Shown here: in pieces, positions 34,664-41,271 of the stretch
Layout of the letters: each line of letters opens with the position of its first letter
How positions within the stretch are numbered: the first letter of the stretch is position 1
NCBI RefSeq assembly: GCF_000196615.1
Contig: NC_014306.1
Coordinates: 3,534,001-3,598,000 of the forward strand
DNA length: 64,000 nucleotides
DNA from: Erwinia billingiae Eb661
GTDB taxonomy: Bacteria > Pseudomonadota > Gammaproteobacteria > Enterobacterales > Enterobacteriaceae
Direction: 5' to 3'
Notes under the pieces: model-generated
What the model was told of the DNA's origin: nothing
Databases searched by the model: none
The model's input: only the letters and a program-made list of their open reading frames with translations
Program-made: the position numbers and the translations under genes

Positions 34664-34885
34664 ATGGATGAAGCAGACTTAGCACAGGAACGTGAGGAAG
34701 CCCTCATAATAGCGGCCATGTCAGCCAGAAAGCCAGGACTAAAAAGCCCTAATGGCATGTGCATTTGGTGCAAGGAAGAACCTGTAGTACCCAACTCCGC
34801 GTTTTGCTCGGCGGATTGTGGTGAAGATTATTTCAAACATGAACGCGAAGCTAAACATCGTTATAGCCCCCCTGACCGAGATTGA
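34664..34885 (+). CDS. TraR/DksA-like zinc-finger protein
   Basis: 73 residues with a helical N-terminus and four cysteines in MCIWCKEEP and AFCSADCGED. Such short phage proteins resemble the zinc-finger end of TraR/DksA, which bind RNA polymerase. AAAAAGGAGTTTGT precedes the start. It follows CI and may be expressed in the lysogen. A second member is at 45959. Confidence 0.75.
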   Translation: MDEADLAQEREEALIIAAMSARKPGLKSPNGMCIWCKEEPVVPNSAFCSADCGEDYFKHEREAKHRYSPPDRD

Positions 34886-34919
34886 TGGCTAAAAGGCGAT
34901 TAAAGCCCAGGACCTGCTA

Positions 34920-35003
34920 GTGAAGAATGCCCTGCTTACTGCATATGTCTCGATAGTTTCAGTTACCCTGGCCTTCCTGTGGCTCAAGGGTATTTACGCT
35001 TAA
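34920..35003 (+). CDS. 27-residue membrane microprotein
   Basis: GTG start with AGGA upstream; reads VKNALLTAYVSIVSVTLAFL and ends WLKGIYA. Essentially one membrane helix. First of three similar microgenes after CI. Confidence 0.5.
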   Translation: MKNALLTAYVSIVSVTLAFLWLKGIYA

Positions 35004-35023
35004 GCTGGAGCCAGAAGTTCATC

Positions 35024-35064
35024 CAGACCCTACGACAAGGGAGCATGGTGGAATTTACTCACAG
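35024..35064 (+). repeat. Leader repeat, copy 1
   Basis: A 41-base segment starting CAGACCCTACGACAAGGGAG and ending ACTCACAG. It recurs with about 80 percent identity at 35366-35407. Each copy lies between a microgene and the next reading frame. Possibly an RNA regulatory element or a duplicated leader. Confidence 0.6.
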
Positions 35065-35105
35065 TAGATGTTGGGGGCGATCAGACATCCGGGCGAGGAG
35101 AGAAT

Positions 35106-35183
35106 ATGAATAGATTCATCATGCCGCTGTTGATTCTCGCAGTAATTGTCGTTTTCGTTGTTGCGTTCTTAACGCGTGTTTAA
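35106..35183 (+). CDS. 25-residue membrane microprotein
   Basis: MNRFIMPLLILAVIVVFVVA and then FLTRV: a short basic start, a pure membrane helix and a basic end. GAGGAGAGAAT is a strong ribosome site. Such peptides may act as exclusion or toxin-like membrane factors. Confidence 0.6.
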   Translation: MNRFIMPLLILAVIVVFVVAFLTRV

Positions 35184-35247
35184 GGCCGGAAGAAACGTTC
35201 AGCTAACCCCAGCGCTCGGAACGAAGAACTTTAGTCGTGAGGAAGTC

Positions 35248-35343
35248 ATGAAAAATCTGATAGTCCCGTCGTGTGAAGTGCTGGCTGTGATAATTGCTGT
35301 CTTCCTGATAATAATAGATTTAAAGCCTCTACCGTGGTTCTGA
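35248..35343 (+). CDS. 31-residue membrane microprotein
   Basis: MKNLIVPSCEVLAVIIAVFL followed by IIIDLKPLPWF. GAGGAAGTC precedes the ATG. Shape (about 30 residues, one helix, aromatic end) recalls Hok/Lys-type membrane peptides, but the sequence is not Hok. Confidence 0.6.
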   Translation: MKNLIVPSCEVLAVIIAVFLIIIDLKPLPWF

Positions 35344-35365
35344 TTTGGCGGAAGATGTGCTCAGC

Positions 35366-35407
35366 CAGAACCCTACACCAGGGGAGTACGGTGGGATTTG
35401 CTCACAG
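35366..35407 (+). repeat. Leader repeat, copy 2
   Basis: Second copy of the 35024-35064 element: CAGAACCCTACACCAGGGGA to GCTCACAG. It follows the third microgene and precedes the DUF3024 gene. Confidence 0.6.
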
Positions 35408-35561
35408 GGCATGTGGAAGAATTAAGAATCGATCAGTGCCGGGGGGGCTGATTGATATGGAGAGTAAACGTAAGGATGCGGTAATCACTCCGCCAGGGGT
35501 GGTTAGGAGTTAGTCGCTTAGGAATGAGCACCCAACGAGAGAGTATCTCTGAGGAGGAGAA

Positions 35562-35885
35562 ATGGTATTCAATGACCTTGAACGTTACCGAACCAAAAAA
35601 ATAGTCGAGCAGTTTGTTGAGCTTCATCGCCCGCCGGTCTCAATACGATCACTGGTTGATATCACCTATGCTATCGCCGGACAAACTGTCGAGCTTATAG
35701 AGATCAGGCCATCATTAGGTAATAAATATTCCTTTGCCAAAATTGTTTACGTTCGCACTAAAGACGTCTGGATGGTTTATCGCACAGACAGCAGAGCCAA
35801 CTGGAGACCCTATGACGTTGCTAGAACGCTTGAGGCAGCGTTGAGGATGATTGGAACAGATGCCAGAGAGTGCTTCTTCGGTTAG
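35562..35885 (+). CDS. DUF3024-family protein
   Basis: 107 residues. The core QTVELIEIRPSLGNKYSFAK followed by VWMVYRTDSRANWRPYD matches what I recall of DUF3024 proteins. GAGGAGGAGAA gives a strong ribosome site. It is the last coding gene before the terminator array. No catalytic motif is evident. Confidence 0.8.
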   Translation: MVFNDLERYRTKKIVEQFVELHRPPVSIRSLVDITYAIAGQTVELIEIRPSLGNKYSFAKIVYVRTKDVWMVYRTDSRANWRPYDVARTLEAALRMIGTDARECFFG

Positions 35886-36106
35886 GGTAGGCCCACCTCG
35901 CCGGGTGTTTTGTGCCTGTAGCTTCATTTGCCTGCTAACTTACACCCGCTACATCTTCCGCACTAACTCCAACCAGCCAGAGATTAAAGCTAAGTTCACA
36001 GCATTACGCAATCCTGACAGTAGTGGTCGAACCACTATGGTAAAATTCCTAAACTACACATGGGATGGTTACCGTATGTAGTACGAGTGTAAATATTGTT
36101 CTTTTT

Positions 36107-36130
36107 CCCGGCCACTGCGCCGGTTTTTTT
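36107..36130 (+). terminator. Terminator array, hairpin 1
   Basis: CCGGC, six-base loop, GCCGG, then seven T. It follows the DUF3024 gene by about 220 bases of sequence with no clear gene. Confidence 0.8.
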
Positions 36131-36142
36131 GTGCATTCTATT

Positions 36143-36164
36143 TGACGCCTATCACACAACGGCT
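36143..36164 (+). promoter_or_regulatory. Candidate promoter inside the terminator array
   Basis: TTGACG, 16 bases, TAAATT, about 25 bases before hairpin 2. It could start a very short RNA ending at 36216. Confidence 0.35.
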
Positions 36165-36189
36165 AAATTTAACGCTTAACGAATTTTCA

Positions 36190-36216
36190 GCCCGCCTCTG
36201 TGCGGGCATTTTTTTT
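36190..36216 (+). terminator. Terminator array, hairpin 2
   Basis: GCCCGC, six-base loop, GCGGGC, A, then nine T. Strong intrinsic terminator, no coding gene directly before it. Confidence 0.8.
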
Positions 36217-36263
36217 GCACTTTGCATAACCCCCCTCACCAACCCGAAAATACTCCTCAAGGT

Positions 36264-36401
36264 TTGACAGGCGCAACCGATAACTTAACTACCGGTAGAT
36301 CACTATAGTTTTCTCTGTCGGGCTGTAGTGAGGGCACTAGCGGAACCCAGAATGTTTTTGATGCACTTTATCTCCCGGCCATGATGGTCGGGATTTTTTT
36401 T
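36264..36401 (+). ncRNA. Candidate small RNA unit with hairpin 3
   Basis: A consensus TTGACA at 36264-36269 with TAACTA 16 bases later would start an RNA near 36298. That RNA would end at a strong hairpin (TCCCGGCC, ATGAT, GGTCGGGA, T8; 36373-36401), giving about 100 nucleotides. Near its 5-prime end CACTATAG can pair with CTGTAGTG. There is no sizeable ORF. Inference from promoter-like and terminator signals only. Confidence 0.45.
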
Positions 36402-36535
36402 GCCTCTTTACTGATCATTTTTTTGCTTAATCGTCACGATGAAAATTGCTAGCTTTCCACCGATGAACAAGCTGGTATCTTGCGCGAGCGTGATTCTTTG
36501 TACGCGAATTTCTTTGCTCTTCTGGCCTTCAGGAG

Positions 36536-36559
36536 CCGACAATTGTGTCGGTTTTTTTT
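36536..36559 (+). terminator. Terminator array, hairpin 4
   Basis: CCGACA, ATTG, TGTCGG, then eight T. The 130 bases before it hold no convincing gene. Confidence 0.8.
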
Positions 36560-36710
36560 CGCCTGGCGGCCCCAAAACATTTCCGCATCAGAACCATCCT
36601 AACTTTGACAACCTAAGAACATGCCTGGAGCCAGTGCTGCTATTGAATAGTAGCCTGAAGATTCTACACATGCGGATTACGTATGTGTGGTTCAAGAGCT
36701 TCGATCATTT

Positions 36711-36736
36711 TCCGGCCTTAGTGCCGGGATTTTTTT
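36711..36736 (+). terminator. Terminator array, hairpin 5
   Basis: CCGGC, six-base loop, GCCGG, GA, then seven T. A consensus TTGACA lies about 100 bases upstream (36605-36610), but I see no good -10 at the right distance. Confidence 0.8.
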
Positions 36737-36809
36737 GCCTGAAATTCAGCTATACTGCTTGTGGTGCCGAAGAGCGCCTGGTAACAGAGAAGTATCCCAA
36801 CACCGATTC

Positions 36810-36836
36810 TCCCGCCCAGTATGGCGGGATTTTTTT
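36810..36836 (+). terminator. Terminator array, hairpin 6
   Basis: TCCCGCC, CAGTAT, GGCGGGA, then seven T. A TATACT at 36751-36756 could be a -10 for a roughly 75-base RNA ending here; its -35 is poor. Confidence 0.8.
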
Positions 36837-36931
36837 GCCTGTAATTTGCATATTAGATTGGTACTACTATCATTACATTAACGATATCCATCGTTAACCT
36901 CATAAGACATTCCTGTGCACCACAAATATTC

Positions 36932-36959
36932 AGCCCGTCGCCAAAGCGGGCTATTTTTT
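36932..36959 (+). terminator. Terminator array, hairpin 7
   Basis: AGCCCG, nine-base loop, CGGGCT, A, then six T. Last hairpin before the OL operators and the minus-strand gene at 36964. Confidence 0.78.
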
Positions 36960-36963
36960 GCCG

Positions 36964-37173
36964 TCACTTCATCGCCCTGCTCCCGCACCGAACTATCTCA
37001 GCTGCATCTCTGTTTACTCCTTTACCGATGACGTTCCCGCGCTCATGCCGATACTGCTCCAGCTTGTCTGCTATTGAGTGTGGGTTAATGCATGCATCAG
37101 CCAGCGAAAGCTCCATAACAGCCCTACCCATAGCATAAACCAGCATCTCTAGACGTTCTTCGCTCATATCCAT
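36964..37173 (-). CDS. Small hypothetical protein between array and OL
   Basis: 69 residues, MDMSEERLEMLVYAMGRAVM with a helical C-terminal half. GGGGGCGTCGT lies before its start. It reads towards the terminator array, opposite to its neighbours, and its promoter would lie near the OL operators, so CI or Cro may control it. I recognise no family; a distant likeness to the YmgB/AriR helical fold is a guess. Confidence 0.55.
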   Translation of the reverse strand: MDMSEERLEMLVYAMGRAVMELSLADACINPHSIADKLEQYRHERGNVIGKGVNRDAAEIVRCGSRAMK

Positions 37174-37271
37174 ACGACGCCCCCGCTTACAAATCGACTA
37201 AATCAGCATATCTCTGCGGCGTTTTTTTGGCGAGATTGAAATTTTAAAAACCTTAAAAATCATCACATAAC

Positions 37272-37331
37272 GTATACAACATGAAATTAGTATACATATC
37301 GTATTGCAATGTATGGATACGTTTTGTATAT
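37272..37331. promoter_or_regulatory. OL operator cluster and presumed pL
   Basis: Repeats of the OR half-site motif occur here: GTATACA at 37272, GTATACA TAT CGTATTG around 37290-37306, and GGATACG TTT TGTATAT at 37315-37331, related to the OR sequence GGATACA ATA CGTATAC read on the minus strand. They lie upstream of nutL and N, so they should govern the rightward-reading left operon. Confidence 0.7.
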
Positions 37332-37377
37332 TTAATCCCACAGCAGGACGCTGAAGCAGTACGACAGGGAACGCAGT

Positions 37378-37414
37378 CACTTTAACAATTTGCTCTCCGC
37401 TCTAATCGGCGGGG
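37378..37414 (+). promoter_or_regulatory. nutL (boxA and boxB)
   Basis: boxA CACTTTAACAATT (37378-37390) resembles the ribosomal boxA. boxB follows as CTCCGCT, loop CTAATC, GGCGGGG (37395-37414), matching the nutR loop CTAACC but for one base. The pair lies between pL and N as in lambda. Confidence 0.75.
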
Positions 37415-37440
37415 CCAGAATAAGATGCTTTTGGGATTGG

Positions 37441-37527
37441 ATGAATGCGCAGGCTGATGCGCAGTGGGACGTGGCTGACTCACGAGGATGGCTCAAGCGA
37501 ATAAGCAAGTTCGACGCCGACGAATAA
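37441..37527 (+). CDS. Possible 28-residue leader peptide
   Basis: MNAQADAQWDVADSRGWLKR and then ISKFDADE, between nutL and N. The ribosome site is weak. It could be a leader peptide or chance frame. Confidence 0.3.
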   Translation: MNAQADAQWDVADSRGWLKRISKFDADE

Positions 37528-37593
37528 GCTCCTTATGCCGGAAATCAGCACCGGCCATCCAATCACCAAAATCATCTAACCCGGAGGTCAATC

Positions 37594-37881
37594 ATGGCAA
37601 CCATCATCTGGAAAGAACCTAAGCCGCAAGGCACAGCTAAAAGCCGCTACAAAGCACGCAGAGCAACGAAGGTTGCAGACCGGACTTTCGATAAGTCGCT
37701 GGCGCGTAACTTTGCTGAGGCGGTTACAGGATGCAGCAGCTCGGTATTCAGAGCAGTAACAGCACCTGGAGTGCGTAGTAAGCCTGAGCCAGGTGCAGGG
37801 AGTATCTGCATGGGTGATGTGGCGTTGTATCAAGCCGGTCACCGCGGAAAGCCAGTTAACCCTTATCACATTATTAAATAG
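37594..37881 (+). CDS. Antitermination protein N (phage 21 type)
   Basis: 95 residues. The N-terminus ATIIWKEPKPQGTAKSRYKA followed by RRA closely resembles phage 21 N (TIVWKESKGTAKSRYKARRA region), the arginine-rich arm that binds boxB. CGGAGG lies upstream. It should let RNA polymerase read past early terminators from pL and pR. Confidence 0.92.
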   Translation: MATIIWKEPKPQGTAKSRYKARRATKVADRTFDKSLARNFAEAVTGCSSSVFRAVTAPGVRSKPEPGAGSICMGDVALYQAGHRGKPVNPYHIIK

Positions 37882-37889
37882 GAAAGATT

Positions 37890-38468
37890 ATGAAACTGAA
37901 CATCACGGTAGACCTTGAGTGGCTTGGCCAAGATGGCGACATGGACGCCGAAGTCAAACATGAAATCATCAGCGGCGTGAAAAATGCAATCTCCCGCGAT
38001 TGCCTGGCTAAGGTTGAGAAAGAGGCTTCAGCGCAAATCAATGCTGCTATTCAAGAGTCAATTGGCGCGGCGAAGTTAGCCATTCAGGAAAAGGCAATTA
38101 AGTTCGCTGATGACTGGCTTGAAAAGGAAGTGACCATCACTGATAAGTGGGGTGACACACAGGATTGTCTGACAATAACCGACCTGATTAAGCGCACATT
38201 TGATGGCCTGATGGAGAAAAAGGTTAATGACAATGGCGATTTTTCAGACAACTACAGCGGCAACACGCGACTCATCAACTGGCTCACTGGAAAGCGTGTT
38301 CAGGATGTTGTTCAGCAGAAGCTGAAGGGGATAAATAAGGACATCGATCGCCAAATTACCGAAGCTGTCAATGCTGGCATTCGTGAGAATGTAGCCAATA
38401 AGTTTGCTGAAATGGTCGTGGCCACAGCCCAACACAACAGTCGAACAGCCATCGAGAACAAACAATAA
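37890..38468 (+). CDS. Left-operon protein of unknown function
   Basis: 192 residues, largely helical and charged, with a middle stretch KWGDTQDCLTITDLIKRTFD. No membrane segment or known domain. It directly follows N (eight bases), so it is an early gene. Some early proteins in this place block host nucleases or defences, but nothing in the sequence shows it. Confidence 0.75.
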   Translation: MKLNITVDLEWLGQDGDMDAEVKHEIISGVKNAISRDCLAKVEKEASAQINAAIQESIGAAKLAIQEKAIKFADDWLEKEVTITDKWGDTQDCLTITDLIKRTFDGLMEKKVNDNGDFSDNYSGNTRLINWLTGKRVQDVVQQKLKGINKDIDRQITEAVNAGIRENVANKFAEMVVATAQHNSRTAIENKQ

Positions 38469-38491
38469 GTCGCCTAGAGCGGCTTTTTTTA
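38469..38491 (+). terminator. Early-operon terminator
   Basis: GTCGCC TAGA GCGGC followed by seven T, right after the 38468 stop. N-modified polymerase should read past it. Confidence 0.6.
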
Positions 38492-38513
38492 TGCCTGAAT
38501 TTCGGAGCACACC

Positions 38514-38699
38514 ATGATAGTCGACCGCAAAGACGGTAAATGGCGCGTCACACAGATGGCCTGTGGCTGTCATTGGCGTGCTGATTTAACAGAAGGGAAA
38601 GGGGTATTTGCAGGCAAGGTAATCAGCCAGCAGATGAACAAAGACCAGTTTGAGAGGTGGAAGGATGAGCGGAAAAGTAGCGAACCTGTCGTGGAGTGA
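38514..38699 (+). CDS. Small hypothetical early protein
   Basis: 61 residues with GGAGCACACC before the ATG. Reads MIVDRKDGKWRVTQMACGCH, basic, one CxC. Its end overlaps the next gene by 35 bases. No family recognised. Confidence 0.6.
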   Translation: MIVDRKDGKWRVTQMACGCHWRADLTEGKGVFAGKVISQQMNKDQFERWKDERKSSEPVVE

Positions 38700-38883
38700 G
38701 GCAATTAATGCAATGGAAAAGGGTCAGCTCGTCAGAAACCAATATTTCACTTCTGATGAGTTCTTTGAAATGCGAAATGGAAGCATCTTCGCCGAGGATG
38801 GTTGCCCCATGGCTGGATGGTATCGCGGGGAAGATTGGCAGAAAGAAGGGTGGCAAGTAATCAGCGATCCTTGTGGATTATAA
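38665..38883 (+). CDS. DUF2829/Tad2-like candidate
   Basis: 72 residues from ATG 38665 (AGGTGGAAGG upstream). The layout SWSEAINAMEKGQLVRNQYF and then EDWQKEGWQVISD fits DUF2829, the family of Tad2 proteins that bind Thoeris signalling molecules: a short FxxA...G..V.R start and a closing W..GW.V. The match is by pattern memory and the middle is divergent. It lies in the early operon, a fitting site for anti-defence genes. Confidence 0.5.
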   Translation: MSGKVANLSWSEAINAMEKGQLVRNQYFTSDEFFEMRNGSIFAEDGCPMAGWYRGEDWQKEGWQVISDPCGL

Positions 38884-38902
38884 ACGCAAAAAGGGGGCAT
38901 TT

Positions 38903-39172
38903 ATGGAGCCAAAGTCTGGAGACAAGATAAGGATTGTACGGGATGACAACTGGTATGGGACTGAGGTTCTCACATTCAATCTTGAAATATACCGCTTTAC
39001 GCTGGGCTTTTTTGCCAGTGATAACGACCGTGAGGCGTCAAGGTTTACGCCTCTTTCTGATCCGGACTTGTATGGAGATGGGCCTGAAAGTGAAGACAAT
39101 TACATATGCAATTATGGCCCATACCGAACAAAACAAATCGCTCTATTTGAAATCATCTCCACGACTGATTGA
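38903..39172 (+). CDS. Small early protein, unknown
   Basis: 89 residues from ATG 38903 (AAAAAGGGGGCATTT upstream). Starts MEPKSGDKIRIVRDDNWYGT, beta-rich and rich in Tyr, Asp and Glu. The start looks like a small barrel with a KOW- or SH3-like strand order. No family assigned. Confidence 0.65.
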   Translation: MEPKSGDKIRIVRDDNWYGTEVLTFNLEIYRFTLGFFASDNDREASRFTPLSDPDLYGDGPESEDNYICNYGPYRTKQIALFEIISTTD

Positions 39173-39269
39173 TATCGCAAAGCGGTTATAAGTGACCGCT
39201 TGACGATGGCGCCCAGTCATCAACCAACGCGCTTTAGACAAGGTGGCGTTGGCCGTTATTGTTCAGCTT

Positions 39270-39291
39270 GGCCTCTCCGGAGGCCTTTTTT
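39270..39291 (+). terminator. Terminator before the coiled-coil gene
   Basis: GGCCTC TCCG GAGGCC followed by six T, 20 bases before the next ATG. A second hairpin-like segment (AAGCGGTTATAAGTGACCGCTT) lies at 39179-39200. Confidence 0.75.
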
Positions 39292-39310
39292 ATGCCCACA
39301 GGAGAGGAAT

Positions 39311-40312
39311 ATGAGCGAAACAACGGATATCGCAGTACTCGAAATTAAGCCAGAGCAGGCGCCGGCGGTTTATGTGCCGAATGGTCTCGATCAGTACATT
39401 GAGCAGATTAAGCAGGCTGTGAATGAAGTCCCTGACCTGACCACTGCAAAGGGCCGCGCTCGGGTAGCTTCACTGGCAGCTCAGGTATCACGTAGCAAGA
39501 CGGCCATTGAAAAGCCGGGTCGTGAGTATCTGAAGCGACTTAAGGAAGCTGTAAAGCCTGCTGAGGCGGAAATTAAGCGGTTCGTTGATGCTTGTGACGA
39601 GTTGCGCGATGCCACTCGCCAGCCACTGACTGAGTGGGAAGCTGAGCAGGAAAGGATTGCGGCTGAAAAGGCCGCTGAGGAAGAGCGCCAGCGCATCGCA
39701 GCTGAAGAGCTGGCCGCCGCTGAAGCGCTGAAAAAGCAGTTCGAATCAGATCACGAAATCGCCCTTCTGCTTAATGACAAATTCGACCGTGACGCAGCTG
39801 AAGCAAAAGCCGAAGCAGAACGCCAGCGCGTTGCCCGTGAGGAAGAGATTAAGCGGCAGGCTATCGAGCAGGAACGCATTGATGCCGAGCAGAAAGCACA
39901 GCAGGAACGTGAAGCAGCAGCCAAGCGTGAGGCCGATTTAAAGGCAGCTGCTGAGCAGGCAGAGCGTAACCGTATCGAAGCACAGGAACGTGCGGAGCGT
40001 GAAGCTAAAGAGGCAAAGGAAAAGGCTGAGAGGGAAAAGCAGCAAGCTATCGAAGCAGAACAACTAAAGGCTCGGCAGGATGCCAATCGCATTAAGCGGG
40101 AAGCCGAGCAGAAAGAAGCCATTCGCCTGGCTGAAGAAAAACGCATTGCCGATGGGGCCGCCTCCCGCGCTGCTGATATTGAGCACCGCAAGACAGTGAA
40201 CAAAAAAGCACTGGCCGATCTGGTTGCCGCTGGCGTACCGGAAGACTGCGCCAAGGCCTGCATTACAGCTATCGCTAAGGGCACCGTTAGCGCCATTCGG
40301 ATTACCTACTGA
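39311..40312 (+). CDS. Coiled-coil protein of the RecET cluster (TolA-like annotation)
   Basis: 333 residues from ATG 39311 (GGAGAGGAAT upstream). A folded N-terminal 115 residues (VPNGLDQYIEQIKQAVNEVP) leads into about 170 residues of Ala/Glu/Arg-rich coiled coil (115-290), then a helical C-terminal cap. Genes like this are often called TolA-like only because of composition. They recur upstream of phage recE/recT, so a recombination-linked role is more likely than envelope work. Confidence 0.75.
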   Translation: MSETTDIAVLEIKPEQAPAVYVPNGLDQYIEQIKQAVNEVPDLTTAKGRARVASLAAQVSRSKTAIEKPGREYLKRLKEAVKPAEAEIKRFVDACDELRDATRQPLTEWEAEQERIAAEKAAEEERQRIAAEELAAAEALKKQFESDHEIALLLNDKFDRDAAEAKAEAERQRVAREEEIKRQAIEQERIDAEQKAQQEREAAAKREADLKAAAEQAERNRIEAQERAEREAKEAKEKAEREKQQAIEAEQLKARQDANRIKREAEQKEAIRLAEEKRIADGAASRAADIEHRKTVNKKALADLVAAGVPEDCAKACITAIAKGTVSAIRITY

Positions 40313-40363
40313 TTCAGTTTTACAACTACCTGATAAACCAATATTTGAAATTAAATTTTGTCG

Positions 40364-40666
40364 TTAATTCTCAGTAAAATCATTGTCATTACTGCTCTCA
40401 ACATATCGGGTAATAGAAATGAGTTGTTTGTAGTACTTCATAACTAAATCAACGTCTGAGGAAAGAAAGCTTTCGGACGATTTTAATGCGGAAATGAACG
40501 CTTTATCGACATCTCCATTCATTGATTTTACGCCCCCATTTTTACCCTGCGTAAGCGTTAATACACCAAGCAATAGGGACTGGGCTTCGACCTGAGCTGT
40601 TAACTCTTTAGCCTTTTCATCCATTTTAGACATCTTCATTAGTATTCCAATCATCAGATTTCTCAT
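40364..40666 (-). CDS. Antisense small gene inside the left operon
   Basis: 100 residues from ATG 40666 (AGGAG, six-base spacing). Helical and charged (MSKMDEKAKELTAQVEAQSL). It is the only minus-strand gene between N and the SRAP gene, so it should be transcribed separately, perhaps in the lysogen. No family recognised. Confidence 0.6.
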   Translation of the reverse strand: MRNLMIGILMKMSKMDEKAKELTAQVEAQSLLLGVLTLTQGKNGGVKSMNGDVDKAFISALKSSESFLSSDVDLVMKYYKQLISITRYVESSNDNDFTEN

Positions 40667-40786
40667 GCGCATCTCCTATTTACTCAAAAAATGACCTTAA
40701 CAAAAAAGCTACGGCATTAATTGTCCCGGAGTCTTAATTCAGTCATTTCAGTTGAAATTTTCACATAAACAAAAAAGGAACCCACG

Positions 40787-40960
40787 ATGTCATATGCAAT
40801 CGCGGGCGATGCCGTCGTGGCTCGCCCTTATTTTGATGCGTTTAAATCAATTCAGTTTCACCCTAAAAACATCCTGACCAGTGCCAGCTTCACTCCCCCG
40901 CCCCGTAAGAGCTGGCTGGATAAGTTGGTTGAGTTTCTGCGCTCGGAGGGTAAGCCATGA
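40787..40960 (+). CDS. 57-residue early protein
   Basis: MSYAIAGDAVVARPYFDAFK, ending RSEGKP. AAGGAA precedes the ATG and the stop overlaps the next start (ATGA), so translation is likely. No family recognised. Confidence 0.65.
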   Translation: MSYAIAGDAVVARPYFDAFKSIQFHPKNILTSASFTPPPRKSWLDKLVEFLRSEGKP

Positions 40961-41271
40961 GGCTCACATTCAAAGACAGGCAGGAAATCGAAACCATCAT
41001 CAAAGGATTTGGTGATGTTGAGAATGAACAGGTGCGGGAGATGGTCGAGCGGATTGTTGAACCTCTCAAACACAACCCTGTGGAAGCCGCTATGACGGTG
41101 TTCTTCTCCAAGCAAGGCGACGATATGGAAATGGTTGGAAGGGCTCAGGATGGCTCTGACGCGCAGGATATGGCGCATAAATTCCTTTGGGATTACGTGA
41201 CCAAAAACGAAGAGCAGCGCCTGGCTGAGTCAATCTGGAAGGGCAAGCACTCGTATCGTGAGGTGGCCTGA
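40957..41271 (+). CDS. Early protein before RecE
   Basis: 104 residues, acidic (MRLTFKDRQEIETIIKGFGD). Coupled at both ends to its neighbours, ending at the RecE start. No family recognised; possibly an accessory to the recombination genes. Confidence 0.7.
   Translation: MRLTFKDRQEIETIIKGFGDVENEQVREMVERIVEPLKHNPVEAAMTVFFSKQGDDMEMVGRAQDGSDAQDMAHKFLWDYVTKNEEQRLAESIWKGKHSYREVA

Noticed and set aside
36264..36269. Promoters for every unit of the terminator array
   Set aside because: Only the second and third intervals have reasonable -35 and -10 pairs. The others have a lone -35 or -10, so they were not annotated as promoters.
37198..37380. 60-residue minus-strand frame over OL
   Set aside because: It covers the operator repeats and AT-rich promoter sequence; chance frame.
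39751..40296. 181-residue antisense Ser/Ala/Arg-rich frame
   Set aside because: Mirror of the Ala/Glu/Arg coiled-coil codons in the sense gene, which give open antisense frames by composition.
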